The notes under the pieces: generated by a model
Database searches by the model: none
Seen by the model: the letters and a program-made list of their open reading frames with translations, nothing else
Told to the model about the DNA's origin: nothing
Part shown: positions 10,732 to 21,160 of the stretch, piece by piece
Layout: each line of letters opens with the position of its first letter
Numbering within the stretch: position 1 is the stretch's first letter
Program-made: the position numbers and the translations under genes
Assembly: GCA_949358305.1 (NCBI GenBank)
Contig: OX442323.1
Span: forward strand, 1,550,001 to 1,614,000
Origin: Strigamia acuminata
Lineage: Eukaryota > Arthropoda > Chilopoda > Geophilomorpha > Linotaeniidae
Length of the DNA: 64,000 nucleotides
Direction: 5' to 3'

Positions 10732-11487
10732 TACAATTTGTCCCAAATGAACGAAGCCGGTCAAATAACAAAAAGACTATTTGAGTGAGATGAATGAAAC
10801 AAATGTAGTAATAGTAAACTAACTGAGGGCATTTCAAAAATGTAAAAAAAAATTTGACCTCTGACCTTTTTTTCAAGGTCATTCTAACTCTAACTTTTAA
10901 ACTAAGACTGGTAGAGCAAAATTCTCAATTGAAAAAAGAAAGAGCACCTTCTGTTTAGTATAAAACTGCTCATCAAATTTACTCCGACACAATAACAGAT
11001 AAAATTACGAAAAAAATAAATCATGAAAAGTCTTGATCTTAGTTTTCATTTTTGTATTTTTTGATTTTTTTGTTTTCAATTACTATGCAGTCATGAATTG
11101 TTATTAATTTAACTGGTATTTTAAATGATATTTAACAAATAAAATTCTGAAAAAGTCAAAAAATACAAAAAAGAAAACCAAGATTAAGACTTTTTCATGA
11201 TTTATTTTTTTCGTAATTTTATCTGTTATTGTGTTAGAGTAAATTTGATGAGCAGTTTTCTACTAAACAGAAAGTGCTCTTTCTTTTTTCAATTGAGAAT
11301 TTTGCTCTACCAGTCTTAGTTTAAAAGGTAGAGTTGGAATGACCTTGAAGAACAGGTCAGAGGTCAAATTTTTTCACATTTTTGAAATGCTCTCACTTAG
11401 TTTACTAGTACTACATTTGTTTCATTCATCTCACTCAAATGGTCTTTTTGTTATTTGACCGGCTTCGTTCATTTGGGACACCTTGTA
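10732..11487. mobile_element. Long palindromic (foldback) DNA element with TA target duplication
   Basis: Two arms of about 340 bases are near-perfect inverted copies separated by a loop of roughly 80 bases around 11070-11150. The ends read TACAA(T/G)(T/G)TGTCCC and are flanked by TA on both sides, as in Tc1/mariner-type elements. There is no open reading frame. The element stops 26 bases short of the receptor stop codon, so it may form part of that transcript's 3' end. Shorter, diverged relatives of one arm occur near 17.5-17.8 kb and 19.4-19.5 kb. Confidence 0.85.
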
Positions 11488-11513
11488 TAATAATTTATCC
11501 ATCATGGTGAGCA

Positions 11514-14500
11514 TCACACATACCATAATTTATGAATGATTAATTCAAGGAAAAAGAATATTACGGATAGTAATAAACCATTAACAAATACTAATATTGG
11601 TCCAATAACTCTTCCAAATAAAACGGGATGAAAAGAATCATCATTAAAAGCGCACTCTTCCCACTTATCTAGATATCGATCATTTAGAATGGATAAAATA
11701 CCAATTTCTTTTAATTCAAGAACCCTGTAAATAAACAACGTTGAAAAATAGGAATGACAGTGAAAGAAAGAGATTTATTTTTAACTTACTTGTTATTAAA
11801 GTACCGATAGTGTGAAAAGTTTAGTGAGTAGGCAAAAGAACCCGTTTCTTCACCGAAATCGAATGGTGCCAAAGTAAAACTACAATTATTTTCTATAATT
11901 TTGGCAATATTCATGTCTGCTGTTATGAAACCGGCTTTTTCTTTGTAAACTACTTCAATGCCTTCCTCAAAGTTATTCACAATTGAATGTGGTTTATTCT
12001 TTTCTATCAGCTTCCATCCTAGTTGCCACGATTCAATTGTCGCAGTCTACAGGAAAAAATAAATTAAGTATTGCCATTGGCCACACACGGTAGACAAGCT
12101 ACAAACATGACTGCCAAGGTAATTTTTTCATGACTATATCAATAGGCCAATAGAATGGGACAGGCATTACGGTATGTCAACACAATTTGTTTTAACATAA
12201 CTTTAGCTACGGTAATGATGAGTTCGTACTAGAGGTAATGTGGGGAAACTCAAAGATAAATGAGTTAAATGCATCAAGGCGTGAGTGCCAGGCTTTGATA
12301 TTAATAAACATAGAGTCTGGATGTCTGGTAAATCACGCCAAAGCCAACGTGAGCCAACGAGAGTTGGGTTGCTCCTGATTGGCTCGTCACAAGCATGTAT
12401 GCGAGAAGAAAGTATCAACGCGAGATGTAAAAAGGCTAAGATAAACAAGAGAGAAGGACAAAGACGCTTGTCTTGTGGTGGTCCTGTCTAGACTTGGTCT
12501 CCCAATGAAAGTTGGGTCTCGTTATATGGTCCACTCTTGCAGAATTCTGCTTGCACTTTTCTCTTTGATTCCATAAGAAGACTCCTTCTATAGTACTGGC
12601 AATTTGGGTGTGTTGCCAGTAACTACCGGTCACAACTTATTGACCTAATGCTGCCTTTCCAACGTGTGTAGTTACCGAGAAGGCTTCTTCTTCTTTGTAA
12701 CCTTTCATAATAATTGGAAAATATTCTTGTCTTTCAACCATCTCTTCAAATGTTTGAAAAGGAACTTTGGGTTTCACAATGGAGAAAACAGCAGTGAGTC
12801 GACTAATGAAACACTGCAGCAATATTAATGCAAAGAAAAAAAAGCTTGTATTAATTATTCTTGAAGCAGTTGCAGTGTTACCCTGCAATTCGTCTGAAAG
12901 GAATGCAAAAGAGTAATAAACAGCAGATCAACTTAGGGTAATATGTTGTTGTAATACATTTTGTTGTCTTAGCGCAAGTGATTAGTATTAGCGTAAGAGC
13001 AATAACAACTACAATGCTCTTCCACATCCTAATTTGAAATGGTTTCAAGAAAAATGTGTAATTCCATTCCTCGTAACTTAATCCTCTGTAAAGTATTCTG
13101 GTCGGTTTTCGGATATAAGGCATTGAAAAGAGAGCATATTTTCTTCGTTCATGGGAATGTCCAATGCCAAAAGTTATATCTGCATTCTGTAACAACAGAT
13201 GTGGATGAAAAGTAAATTAATATATTCAAGTGTATTCAAGGCACTTGTTCGACTAGCAGTTTCATAATTCCTGTCCAGCTTCTATTTATTAAACTTCCGT
13301 ATTGATTATCTTTGGCAGCCACTATTTCAATCCTACAACAAAAGCATAAATAAAGTAGGTCTTACATTGGATCTGATCCGCCCGATCAGATTCAACTGAA
13401 CACGAGTTCAAATATTCTCCCAGATTACTTGTATGTTGTGTTCACACCAAAGTTGATTCAATCAATAAATCAACCTGACCAGTGATCAATGAATTTTTCA
13501 AACTTTATTTAATGTATGTGTGATTTCTTGGTACCATAAAAAAAATTTGCCATGTGTGCTTACAACCGATAGATACAGACTTGTGCCTGCACGACTGTAC
13601 AGGCACAAGTCTGTATTTATCCAAATTCGAATTCAATCTGGATCCAATTGTCGAACCGAGTTGTGGGAACTCGATTGGCGAACGGAGTTGTTGGGCACAC
13701 GGATCTAAATCCATGAACCGAGATCAGTGTTCACGCAGATCATGGATCTAAATTCGCAATGTCGGGATGAGATCCAAAACCTTGGTTTGAACAGGGTGGT
13801 TAGTTGGTTTTCTATTGTTCTTGTCGGGTTTAGACCCGGCTTATGTGTCGCTTAGGATACTGGGAGTGGTCCGACCACTGCCCTAATTTTCACCATGATG
13901 AACAAGAGTGGAAGACGACCCCAGTTCAAGTAGTGCGACCAACTGACACCAGTTGGCACTGTCAATGTTAACTACGGTAGTGGTCCTTAGCAGCTCCTAA
14001 CCAATAGGCGGATCTGTGTCCCTATTGCAGCTAATAGGAACAGGATTATGCAAGGGGTCAGTCTGTGCCCAGACAGAGTCTGAACTGACCCAGGACACAA
14101 TTAATCACACTGACCGCAAATGGTTGAAACAAGACAAATAAGAAGTCAGGTCCGAAGGGATTTGAAGCAACCTGATCTCATGGCTGTGCTGCAAGGCAGA
14201 GCAGGGCAGGAAGTTATATTAATCCTGTTGCCTATATGGCATTTGACCTTGTGGTCAATGGTTGGTCTGGATTGGGTTGCTGAAACAACACCCAAAGCAA
14301 TAACACACAACCCCTAGACAACCATCTCAATAAAGATTATCAATCCCAATCTATGTGTTCTCTGTATTGTTATTTTATCCCTGAATGGTGTCCACACACC
14401 TCGTGGCCCTCCCCTGTGACCACCGAGATGTCCGATCGCCACTCACAGTAGGACCACCAGTAGAATATTGGCCTTTTATGTAGTCCACTCTTGCACCATT

Positions 14501-16475
14501 CGTTTTTACTTTCCATTAGTTGCTATTAGGTGATCGGTCACGGAACACTATATTAACTTATATTGCAGTAATCTGCTGAAATATAGCACAATGACAATAC
14601 AATATAACACGTACTTGGTTTTAATTGTTGCAGAAAGAGCATCCACCAAATCTGCAACATATCCTTCCAATACTTGGATTCCATCAAGATCAGTTGTGCT
14701 AATAATTGGTGGACACTGCAACACAAGCAATTCGTAATTTTAAAATAGTTTTAAGCAATGTTCCACAAACTATAATAGTAACCTGACAAACTCCTATTCT
14801 TAGCCGTGGTATATGAATACTTTTAAATTGCAAAGGCAATTTTATTTGCCTACACTCGACACTCCATTGGCTACGTATTTCATTGTATTTGTACGAGTGT
14901 ATGCTGTAATCCTGTTTATAAAGAGGACAACATTGTTTAACAAAGCGAAACAATAAGTGCCTTTGTATTCAATAAAGTAGTAGATGATCAAAAATGGCGC
15001 AACACTCTTTAGCAGGCGCCACAAATTTAAAGTATCGCTACCAGGGGCGAATCTAGCTTTTCGGGGGCCCGGGGCTTGAGGTCTTTTCGGGGCCCCTTTC
15101 TCAAAATTTTTAATAGCGACCTTTCTTCCTTTTTCTTTTTTTTAGCGACTTTTTTTTTTTTTTTGATCGCTACTGCTTGGATGAGGTATTTGTAGTTAGA
15201 AATAGTGGTTGTGCTGTCATTAAAAACTCTAATTTTCGAATCATAAAATTTGTTCTACTTGCCCAGGTAGTTTGAGAATTTTGATGAGTAACTAATAAAT
15301 TGAAGTAGAATTTAATTGATGATTTTAACGAATTAGCCGCCATCGAATCATTCGAAATTACAATAACCCATTTCACAAGACCTACGTTGTTCCAATGCTG
15401 CTCAAACTAAGAACATAAAATAACATTAGACACGAAACAATGAATAGCTTAACATTGAAAATCAGTAAGGGGCCGTCCATAAATTACGTAACGCTCCAAG
15501 GGGGGAGGGGTTTCCGATTTTGTTACGGGTCATTACTAAGAGAAAGGGGGGGTTCTCAATAATGTTACGGTCCATAAAAATTTTTTTTTTAATGTTTTAA
15601 AATTGAAAATATACGCAGTTTTAAGACTGATATTTGAAAATTTTTTGGGGGGTGATTTCAGTTTTATTACGTAATTAGGGGGGTGGGGGTTTGGGAATTT
15701 GTTACGGCCTTGTTACAGAGGGGGGGAGGGGGTCTAAAATGCCCAAAATTGGCGTTATGTAATTTATGGACGGCCCCTAACTTACTTGTTCGTAATTTTT
15801 GTCATTATAGTAGAAAAGAAAGCACGTATTTTGAGAAAACTTTCTATTAAAATCAGTAGTTGAGTTGACTACATTCCAAAAAATGAATTGTTTTGTCACT
15901 TTTTGCAAAATAAAATCTGAATAAGAGAGTCGAAGGAAAGTTAACTTGATTAAATAAAATGTGAAAGCTTCCCCCAGAATCGCTGGACCGTAGTCAGTAT
16001 CGTCTAAGCCTAAGATAGTGGTATTCAACTGTGGTTGCCCTAAATAGATGAGAATGCTTGACAATTCTTTTTGCTAAAAAAAGCTAAAAAGGTTAAGAGA
16101 TTAAAGAGAGTCAGCAATTTAGAATTTCTGGAATTTTATGCATTTTCATGGGCAGATCACATAAAGCATTAAGACATAACTTAAGTTAAGTGCTTGGATG
16201 AATAAAACTCAATTGGCAGACGAGAGAGCAACAATCCAGCTTTTACCAAAGATTTTTATTTATTTTTATTTACCCATTCTCGGGAATTCTGTTGATATCA
16301 GAATATTCGAACACTGAACTGCTTGGTAGATGTCTTCGATAAGTGTAACCAGAGAATCATTTTTTCCATCATTTAACATTTCTTCGCGACTAACTGCATT
16401 TTCGAGAAGAGTTGAATAATGAAAGTTCATAAATATGATGATTAAGATATCAAAGAACACATTCAAAATCTTCAT
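11514..16475 (-). CDS. Divergent ionotropic receptor (IR/iGluR-like), minus strand
   Basis: Exons in transcript order: 16274-16475, 15786-16073, 15174-15406, 14783-14911 (or to 14960), 14615-14715, 13245-13332, 12958-13186, 12676-12893, 11790-12046 and 11514-11724. The last six join cleanly in frame. They give ligand-binding lobe S1 (LRIGVCQ, LEGYVADLVDALSATI, NQYGSLINRSWTGIMKLL, ADITFGIGHSHERRKYALFS), TM1 (MWKSIVVVIALTLILITC), TM3 (ASRIINTSFFFFALILLQCF), lobe S2 (KAGFITADMNIAKI, CSFTLAPFDFGEE) and TM4 (GPILVFVNGLLLSVIFFFLE). These proteins are protostome chemosensory cation channels. The segment between TM1 and TM3 is unusually short. The 5' part is provisional: the first exon ends in phase 1 but the next starts in phase 0, so an exon is missing or the gene is decaying. 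The start chosen gives a signal-peptide-like MKILNVFFDILIII. Confidence 0.85.
12060..12670. other. Receptor intron with a possible shared repeat
   Basis: This 629-base intron is the second-longest among the well-supported receptor exons. The stretch around 12518-12546 (TGGTCCACTCTTGCA and flanks) resembles 14476-14496 in another intron of the same gene, suggesting a dispersed repeat that I cannot classify. Confidence 0.35.
13350..14560. repeat. Unclassified insertion-rich receptor intron
   Basis: This intron is far longer than the others in the 3' half of the gene. It holds a hairpin at about 13573-13617, where CAGACTTGTGCCTG pairs with CAGGCACAAGTCTG. It is surrounded by a weakly inverted pair of GATC-rich segments. 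The 14.1-14.4 kb part has an AATAAA in a context resembling an LTR, but I found no paired LTR or target duplication. Confidence 0.4.
15042..15165. mobile_element. Small hAT-like insertion in a receptor intron
   Basis: The insert starts CAGGGGCGAATCTAG, a typical hAT-type end, and is flanked on both sides by the identical 8-mer ATCGCTAC (15034-15041 and 15166-15173). The right end is a long T-run without a matching inverted terminus, so it is probably truncated or decayed. The right copy of the duplication overlaps the putative donor of the receptor's third listed exon. Confidence 0.65.
15469..15777. mobile_element. PIF/Harbinger-like MITE
   Basis: The ends are 27-base inverted repeats beginning GGGGCCGTCCATAAATTAC, with one mismatch. 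They are flanked by the 3-base duplication TAA (15466-15468 and 15778-15780), as expected for PIF/Harbinger. The interior is G-rich on this strand and non-coding. It lies in a receptor intron only a few bases from the exon's GTAAGT donor. From memory, similar termini recur in many invertebrate genomes; I have not checked this. Confidence 0.8.
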
Positions 16476-17128
16476 GGCTGATATTGGATGGTTAAAGTAG
16501 AAATGCTTATTCAAGTAAGCTTACTACGTGTTTGAAAAGCACAAGCAATCTTGTTGACAATCGTGGAATAGCAAATTCTTATTAAATATTTACAAAATAT
16601 GTTTGTTCTTGTCACTCTACTACCTTTTAATCTACGTATTAACATTTAAAGTTTGTATTATTAATACTGCAGAGTGAATACAGAGTGTATTCAATGATTT
16701 GTATTATCACCTGTCAATGTATTCAGAAGTATACACCTATTTTCCGATTGGTTGAGCCGGATTACGCCTAACTGTGGACTGTGCTCTACTATGCGGAAAA
16801 GTAGTTCTGTTTTTTTGTTTTCAATGAATTTCAGTGTAAAAAGTGATTAGAATGATGGATTTTATTTATTTGGTAATAAAATATATATTTTTTTTGTGCT
16901 AAAATAAGCTTTTTTTCCTTTTAATCGATCAAATAATGTTCGCATAGTTTGTTGGTTTCTTTTGGCAGACAAAGGTTTAGTTTTTTTGTTGGTTTCTTTT
17001 GGTAGACAAAGGTTTAGTTTTTTATTGGTTGTTTTGCCTAGTCAGATTACAATTCTGGTGTAATGGGCTACTTTTTTGTGCCACTACACCAGTGAGAAGG
17101 CTGGAATTAGGTCAATGTTATGTTGGTT
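16476..17128. other. Stretch upstream of the receptor gene
   Basis: I find no coding region. It would hold the receptor's promoter and 5' end. A short imperfect duplication of a TTGGTTTCTTTTGGYAGAC unit occurs at about 16950-17035. Confidence 0.4.
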
Positions 17129-17504
17129 GCGCAATATCGGGTGTAATTCTTACATGGCGCGCCCTGTCGCGCGTACGAATATCGAGCACATTATAGATCA
17201 CCGGGTTAATGATGGGTTGGTAGTTGGTTTCTAGGTATCACTTAAGTAGTTGTTCGATGTATTGTCCTTCAGCAGCTAGACAGTTCTGCACGACATTTGA
17301 TTGAGTTCTGTACAGCCATCAACTAATTAAGTGATACCTAGAAACCAACTACCAACCATCCACCCACACTCCCTCCCACCCAATCATTAACCCGGTGATC
17401 CATAATATGCGCGATATTTGTACGTGCGACATGTAAGAATAATTCTTACATGCAATGTCGCGCATATGAATAGCACTATCATGCGTTACTGCGATATTGC
17501 GCGT
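17129..17504. mobile_element. Palindromic MITE
   Basis: The ends share GCGCAATATCG in inverted orientation. Internal arms mirror one another for well over 100 bases, including ATCACCGGGTTAATGAT and GGTTGGTAGTTGGTTTCTAG with their complements. The loop is roughly 17250-17325. The right arm carries extra insertions, so the arms are not the same length. There is no coding capacity and no clear target duplication. Confidence 0.75.
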
Positions 17505-17519
17505 TCTGAAAAATTTAAT

Positions 17520-17774
17520 TTAAGATAACTAAAATAAGTTGGATAGTACTAATTTGATGGTGCTCTACAACTTTGTAATTGGAAATTTTGCTGTATCTTA
17601 AACGGTTTAAAAATTAGCAAGTGAATGACCTTGAAAGTGACCTTCAAGGTCAAATTTGATGACGTCATTAGATTGCTCTCACTCAATTTCCTATACGATC
17701 GCTTCATCAAAGTTGGCCTAGATGCAATTGCTCAGGAAATATATGGAGGGAACCAGACTTTTAGGACACCCTGT
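17520..17774. mobile_element. Diverged one-arm relative of the 10.7-kb palindromic element
   Basis: It ends GGACACCCTGTATA, matching the GGACACCTTGTATA end of the 10732-11487 element. Upstream it keeps GAATGACCTTGAA, AGGTCAAATTT and TGCTCTCACT in the same order. Identity elsewhere is low. Confidence 0.55.
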
Positions 17775-17966
17775 ATATTCTTAATTTTTCAGTATTCTGC
17801 TATCAATTGTAAATGTTTTTGCATATAGAAATTACCGGTAAGGTAGTTAGGCAAAGTACTAGCACAAAAATTCATGCAATACTGCATACTGGTTGTGATT
17901 ATTTTAAAAAGAAGCTTAGAATAGAAATTATTGTAATTAACTTATTATTATTAATTTTTTTACATA

Positions 17967-18886
17967 CACTACAAGAAATAATAGGTGTAAAAAGGTGTAA
18001 ACGCATCAAATACACTTTTTAAAAAATGTTAACACCTAAAAAGGTGGTAACAGGGAGGTGTAAACCAAAATGGAGGAAAAATGCTAAAAGGTGTAAAATT
18101 TAAAAAGGTGTAGGAAATGGAGTCCATTTACATCTATACTTTTTCCACACTCAAGGTTGACCCTGGAAGCTGGGCTCCCATTGGCCTACTTAGAACTGCA
18201 ATGCAACTACTGCTACACTTACACTAGTTAAATAGCTCGGCAAATGGGAGCCCAGCTTCCAGGGTCAACCTTGAGTGTGGAAAGAGTATATTTTCCAATA
18301 AAGCTCAAGGCATCAAAAAGATGGTCCTTAAGACATTCACTCAAAGTATCCCATTTGTTTTTACACATTCAAAATGTGATTGCCTTTGTATTATTCACAC
18401 TATGACTTCGACATACAGTACAAAGTAATAAATAAGGTATAAGATACTTTCTGCTCACATTTACTATATGTCAAAATAGACTAATGGACTAATCAGCTGC
18501 TGGCCTATAAAATGAATGGACCTGGTTTGGTTTCGAATCTGAGTGTGGGTAAAAGCTAAAAATACATTTCTAGAAGATTTCATAAACAAAAGAAAATGGT
18601 GGCTTAAAATAACTTACTATTTACTATTTTCATTTTTATTAAAACAGTAGATTTAACAGATTTCAAGTTCCTTTATAGGGAAGTAAATTTACACATTTTT
18701 GAAAATTCCATTCAGGAGTAAATTTACCCATGACACCTTTAAGGTGTACATTCATAAATGTGAAATATTTACACCTCATGTTCATTACACGTCAAAGGTG
18801 TAATTTTACTCTAAAAGGGAGTCAAAATAGGGACAATCCTTTACACCTATAAAAGTGTAACCTCACATCCTATATTGCTTCTAGTG
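17967..18886. mobile_element. Non-autonomous DNA element with CACTA termini and subterminal repeats
   Basis: The ends read CACTACAAGAAATAATAGG and, inverted, CACTAGAAGCAATATAGG, flanked by TA on each side. The left subterminal region carries several copies of GGTGTAA. The right one carries TTACACC in the opposite orientation, an arrangement typical of transposase-binding subterminal repeats in CACTA/EnSpm elements. CACTA elements normally duplicate 3 bp, and the flanking TA does not fit that neatly, so the superfamily is uncertain. It contains a nested palindromic insert at 18137-18288. Confidence 0.7.
18137..18288. mobile_element. Nested short palindromic MITE
   Basis: Arms of about 46 bases are almost perfect inverted copies (TTCCACACTCAAGGTTGACC and its complement) around a loop of about 60 bases. 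TA lies at both borders. The unrelated CACTA-type repeats stop at its edges, so it inserted into that element. Confidence 0.75.
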
Positions 18887-19564
18887 TAGAACTATTGACA
18901 TGCAACTACAGTACGTCTGAAAGAAGAATCCAACACCATTTGTGGATCAAAGTCCCATTGCAAAAATCAAATAGATCAGATGAATTTTTTTTTATACTAT
19001 TACAGTATCTGGAATTTTTTTTCAATTCAATGCAATATTTGAAATTCATATGACTTGAAACATAAACGTGTTTGAAACAAGTTTTATTTTTTCCAATTTG
19101 CATGTCAGATATTTGTCAGCTATGTTTATCCTCCCATGGACAACTGGTGGCCATGAAATTAGTTAAAGTGATATTGACTATTGTTGATATGGTTTAATTA
19201 TTTATCTGGCTTGACGTTGCTCACTTTGAACTGTTGGGAATATCGATTCAGAGGTTGATCACGCGATCAAAAGTGTTTATTCAAAAAATACATGCAATGC
19301 AGGGCGAGTCAAAAGTCTAGTTCCATGGAAATAATTTGGATAGGGTTGAGGGGACAATTCTGTGATTTTGATACAATAGCAAGTTGGGTGTGCTTTCTTC
19401 TCCTCAATGAACGTAATTTTTATGACCTTGAAAGATTTTTTTCAACGTCATTTTATTACTAACTTAGATACAATTGAAGTAAGGACAAAATTTTCCATTT
19501 CAAAGTTGTAGAACAATCTTTAATTTGTATAAAACACCACAGCAGTTATGCAAAACTGAATGAG
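18887..19564. other. AT-rich spacer before the LTR element
   Basis: No gene is supported. The part near 19430-19545 resembles, in inverted orientation, the 17.52-17.77 kb fragment (ACAACTTTG, TTTCAAGGTCAT and spacing). It may be another remnant of the same palindromic family. Confidence 0.4.
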
Positions 19565-19569
19565 GATTG

Positions 19570-19682
19570 TGCAACAGGTGCTGCCACTAGTGGTCGCGTT
19601 GGGAAATAAATAAATAAATTTTAGTTTTTAGAACAGCTCACGACATAGCCAGACTCGTACTAATTAGTGTCGCTATGTTGCA
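19570..19682 (+). repeat. Left LTR
   Basis: It starts TGCAACAGGTGCTGCC and ends ATGTTGCA. Compared with the right LTR, about 9% of positions differ, so the insertion is not recent. Confidence 0.92.
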
Positions 19683-19755
19683 TGGTGTCAGAAGTTTTTC
19701 ATCAGGTTGGTGAGTTGTAAAATAATAGTACATCACCTTGTGAGGCACTGTAATA

Positions 19756-20015
19756 ATGGCAGAAGATCAAGTTTGGCCACCAGCAGGAATTAGGCAGCCA
19801 AAACCACTTGTGATCACCAGCGATGGCATGGCGACCGCATGGGAGGATTGGCTTGATGCCTACAAATGGTATGCGAAGGCAGCAAATCTCACTGGACAGT
19901 CAGCTAAAGTGCGAGTGGCCGCATTAATGACATGCGTAGGATCGGAGGCAAGGCGATTTTTTTCGAACTTTTACCCTAACTGATGCGGAGAAGAAAAATC
20001 TAACTGTGGTGAAGA
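19756..20015 (+). pseudogene. gag fragment of the LTR element
   Basis: The frame begins MAEDQVWPPAGIRQPKPLVI and contains AWEDWLDAYKWY, a gypsy-type gag pattern. It breaks at a T-run near 19958. The sense continues in another frame (TLTDAEKKNLTVVK) until the hAT-like insertion. The rest of this gag region resumes after 21040 as KFFKLAQNERKAFDEFLTNA. Confidence 0.75.
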
Positions 20016-21032
20016 CAGGCTGGACTGAGAACAAATTTAGTGCCGGCCAACAAAATCTTGCTGTTCACCTCGCCTCGTGCTGATCGAGTTACGTGACTAT
20101 AGTCCGTGCACGGTATCTTGATGCTAAATTCGTACTGCGCATCCCATTCTGCGCAGACGATTTTCTAATTCCAGTTGTTATTTAGCAGTATTAAGCCTAA
20201 TAATAGGCCTAATAAAGTTAAAATAAAATAAAATAAAGTAAATAAACGACAATAAACTCATAATTAAAAGTAATTTACAACGTAGTACCAAAATATTTTT
20301 GTTTATTTACCTTATTTTCGCATTATTAGGCCTAATATTAGGCTTAATACTGCCACATAACAACTGGAATTAGAAAATCGTCTGCGCAATAATGGGATGC
20401 GCAGTACGAATTTAGCATCAAGATACCGTGCACGGACTGTAGATTATTGTTTAGCGTATCGTATTGTCGTCATAAAATGCACATCCACACTCTCTGCTAT
20501 TGAACGACCAAAACATCATGGAAATGCACAAAATGCAAATTGGATCGCTGCATTGGACTCTATTTCTCTGCTGGTTGGAAAATTTGACTAACTTGTAAGT
20601 TTCGAAAAATGCAATACCAAATACAAGTACAATGGACTAAACTCCAAAGCAGATGGCATGTCTTTAGCACGAAATTAAATATGGTAAAGTTCAGAAAACA
20701 TAAATGAATGGAATTGTATATATTTTTCTCGCTTTTTAATTAATTTCCAATTTTAAAAGACGTGGAAAACTTGTATTAAAAAAAAACAGTATCAAATCAT
20801 GTGTAAAAACCTCTCTCTCCTTATACCAATACGAATATCTAATAACTAATATCTCATCAAAGGTTCAATGAATTCTGAATGCTGTTTAAACAACTGATGC
20901 ACATTGAAATGCAGAAATCGAATGAATGCTGTTGTTAGCGCGCTCCTCCCAGGGGGCCGCCACGGGCCACCAGGCCATAGGTCACAGGCCACCGGGAAAT
21001 TTCCGTTGGCCCGTCTGGCCAGTCCAGCACTG
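20016..21032. mobile_element. hAT-like element, copy 2, inserted in gag
   Basis: It has the termini of the 9382-9548 MITE (CAGGCTGGACTG on the left, the complement of CAGTGCTGGACTGG on the right). It is flanked by GGTGAAGA and GATGAAGA, an 8-bp duplication with one change. Gag sequence resumes directly after the right copy. At about 1 kb it is longer than copy 1, partly because of a palindromic MITE at 20100-20439. I see no transposase. Confidence 0.82.
20100..20439. mobile_element. Palindromic MITE nested in the hAT-like element
   Basis: Arms of about 115 bases are over 90% identical inverted copies, starting (T/C)AGTCCGTGCACGGTATC at each end. They are separated by an AT-rich loop of about 110 bases. 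TA flanks both ends (20098-20099, 20440-20441), consistent with a Tc1/mariner-type MITE. Confidence 0.85.
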
Positions 21033-21160
21033 GATGAAGAACAAGTTCAAAACACATTTTGCACCAATCTAAAGTGAGACTTTCTGCATACATAAATTTT
21101 TCAAATTGGCTCAAAATGAGCGGAAAGCATTTGATGAATTTTTGACCAATGCCATTGATG

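Noticed and set aside
14120-14400. Possible solo LTR or gag remnant in a receptor intron
   Set aside because: An AATAAA and an LTR-like base composition are present, but I found no paired LTR, terminal TG...CA with target duplication, or protein similarity.
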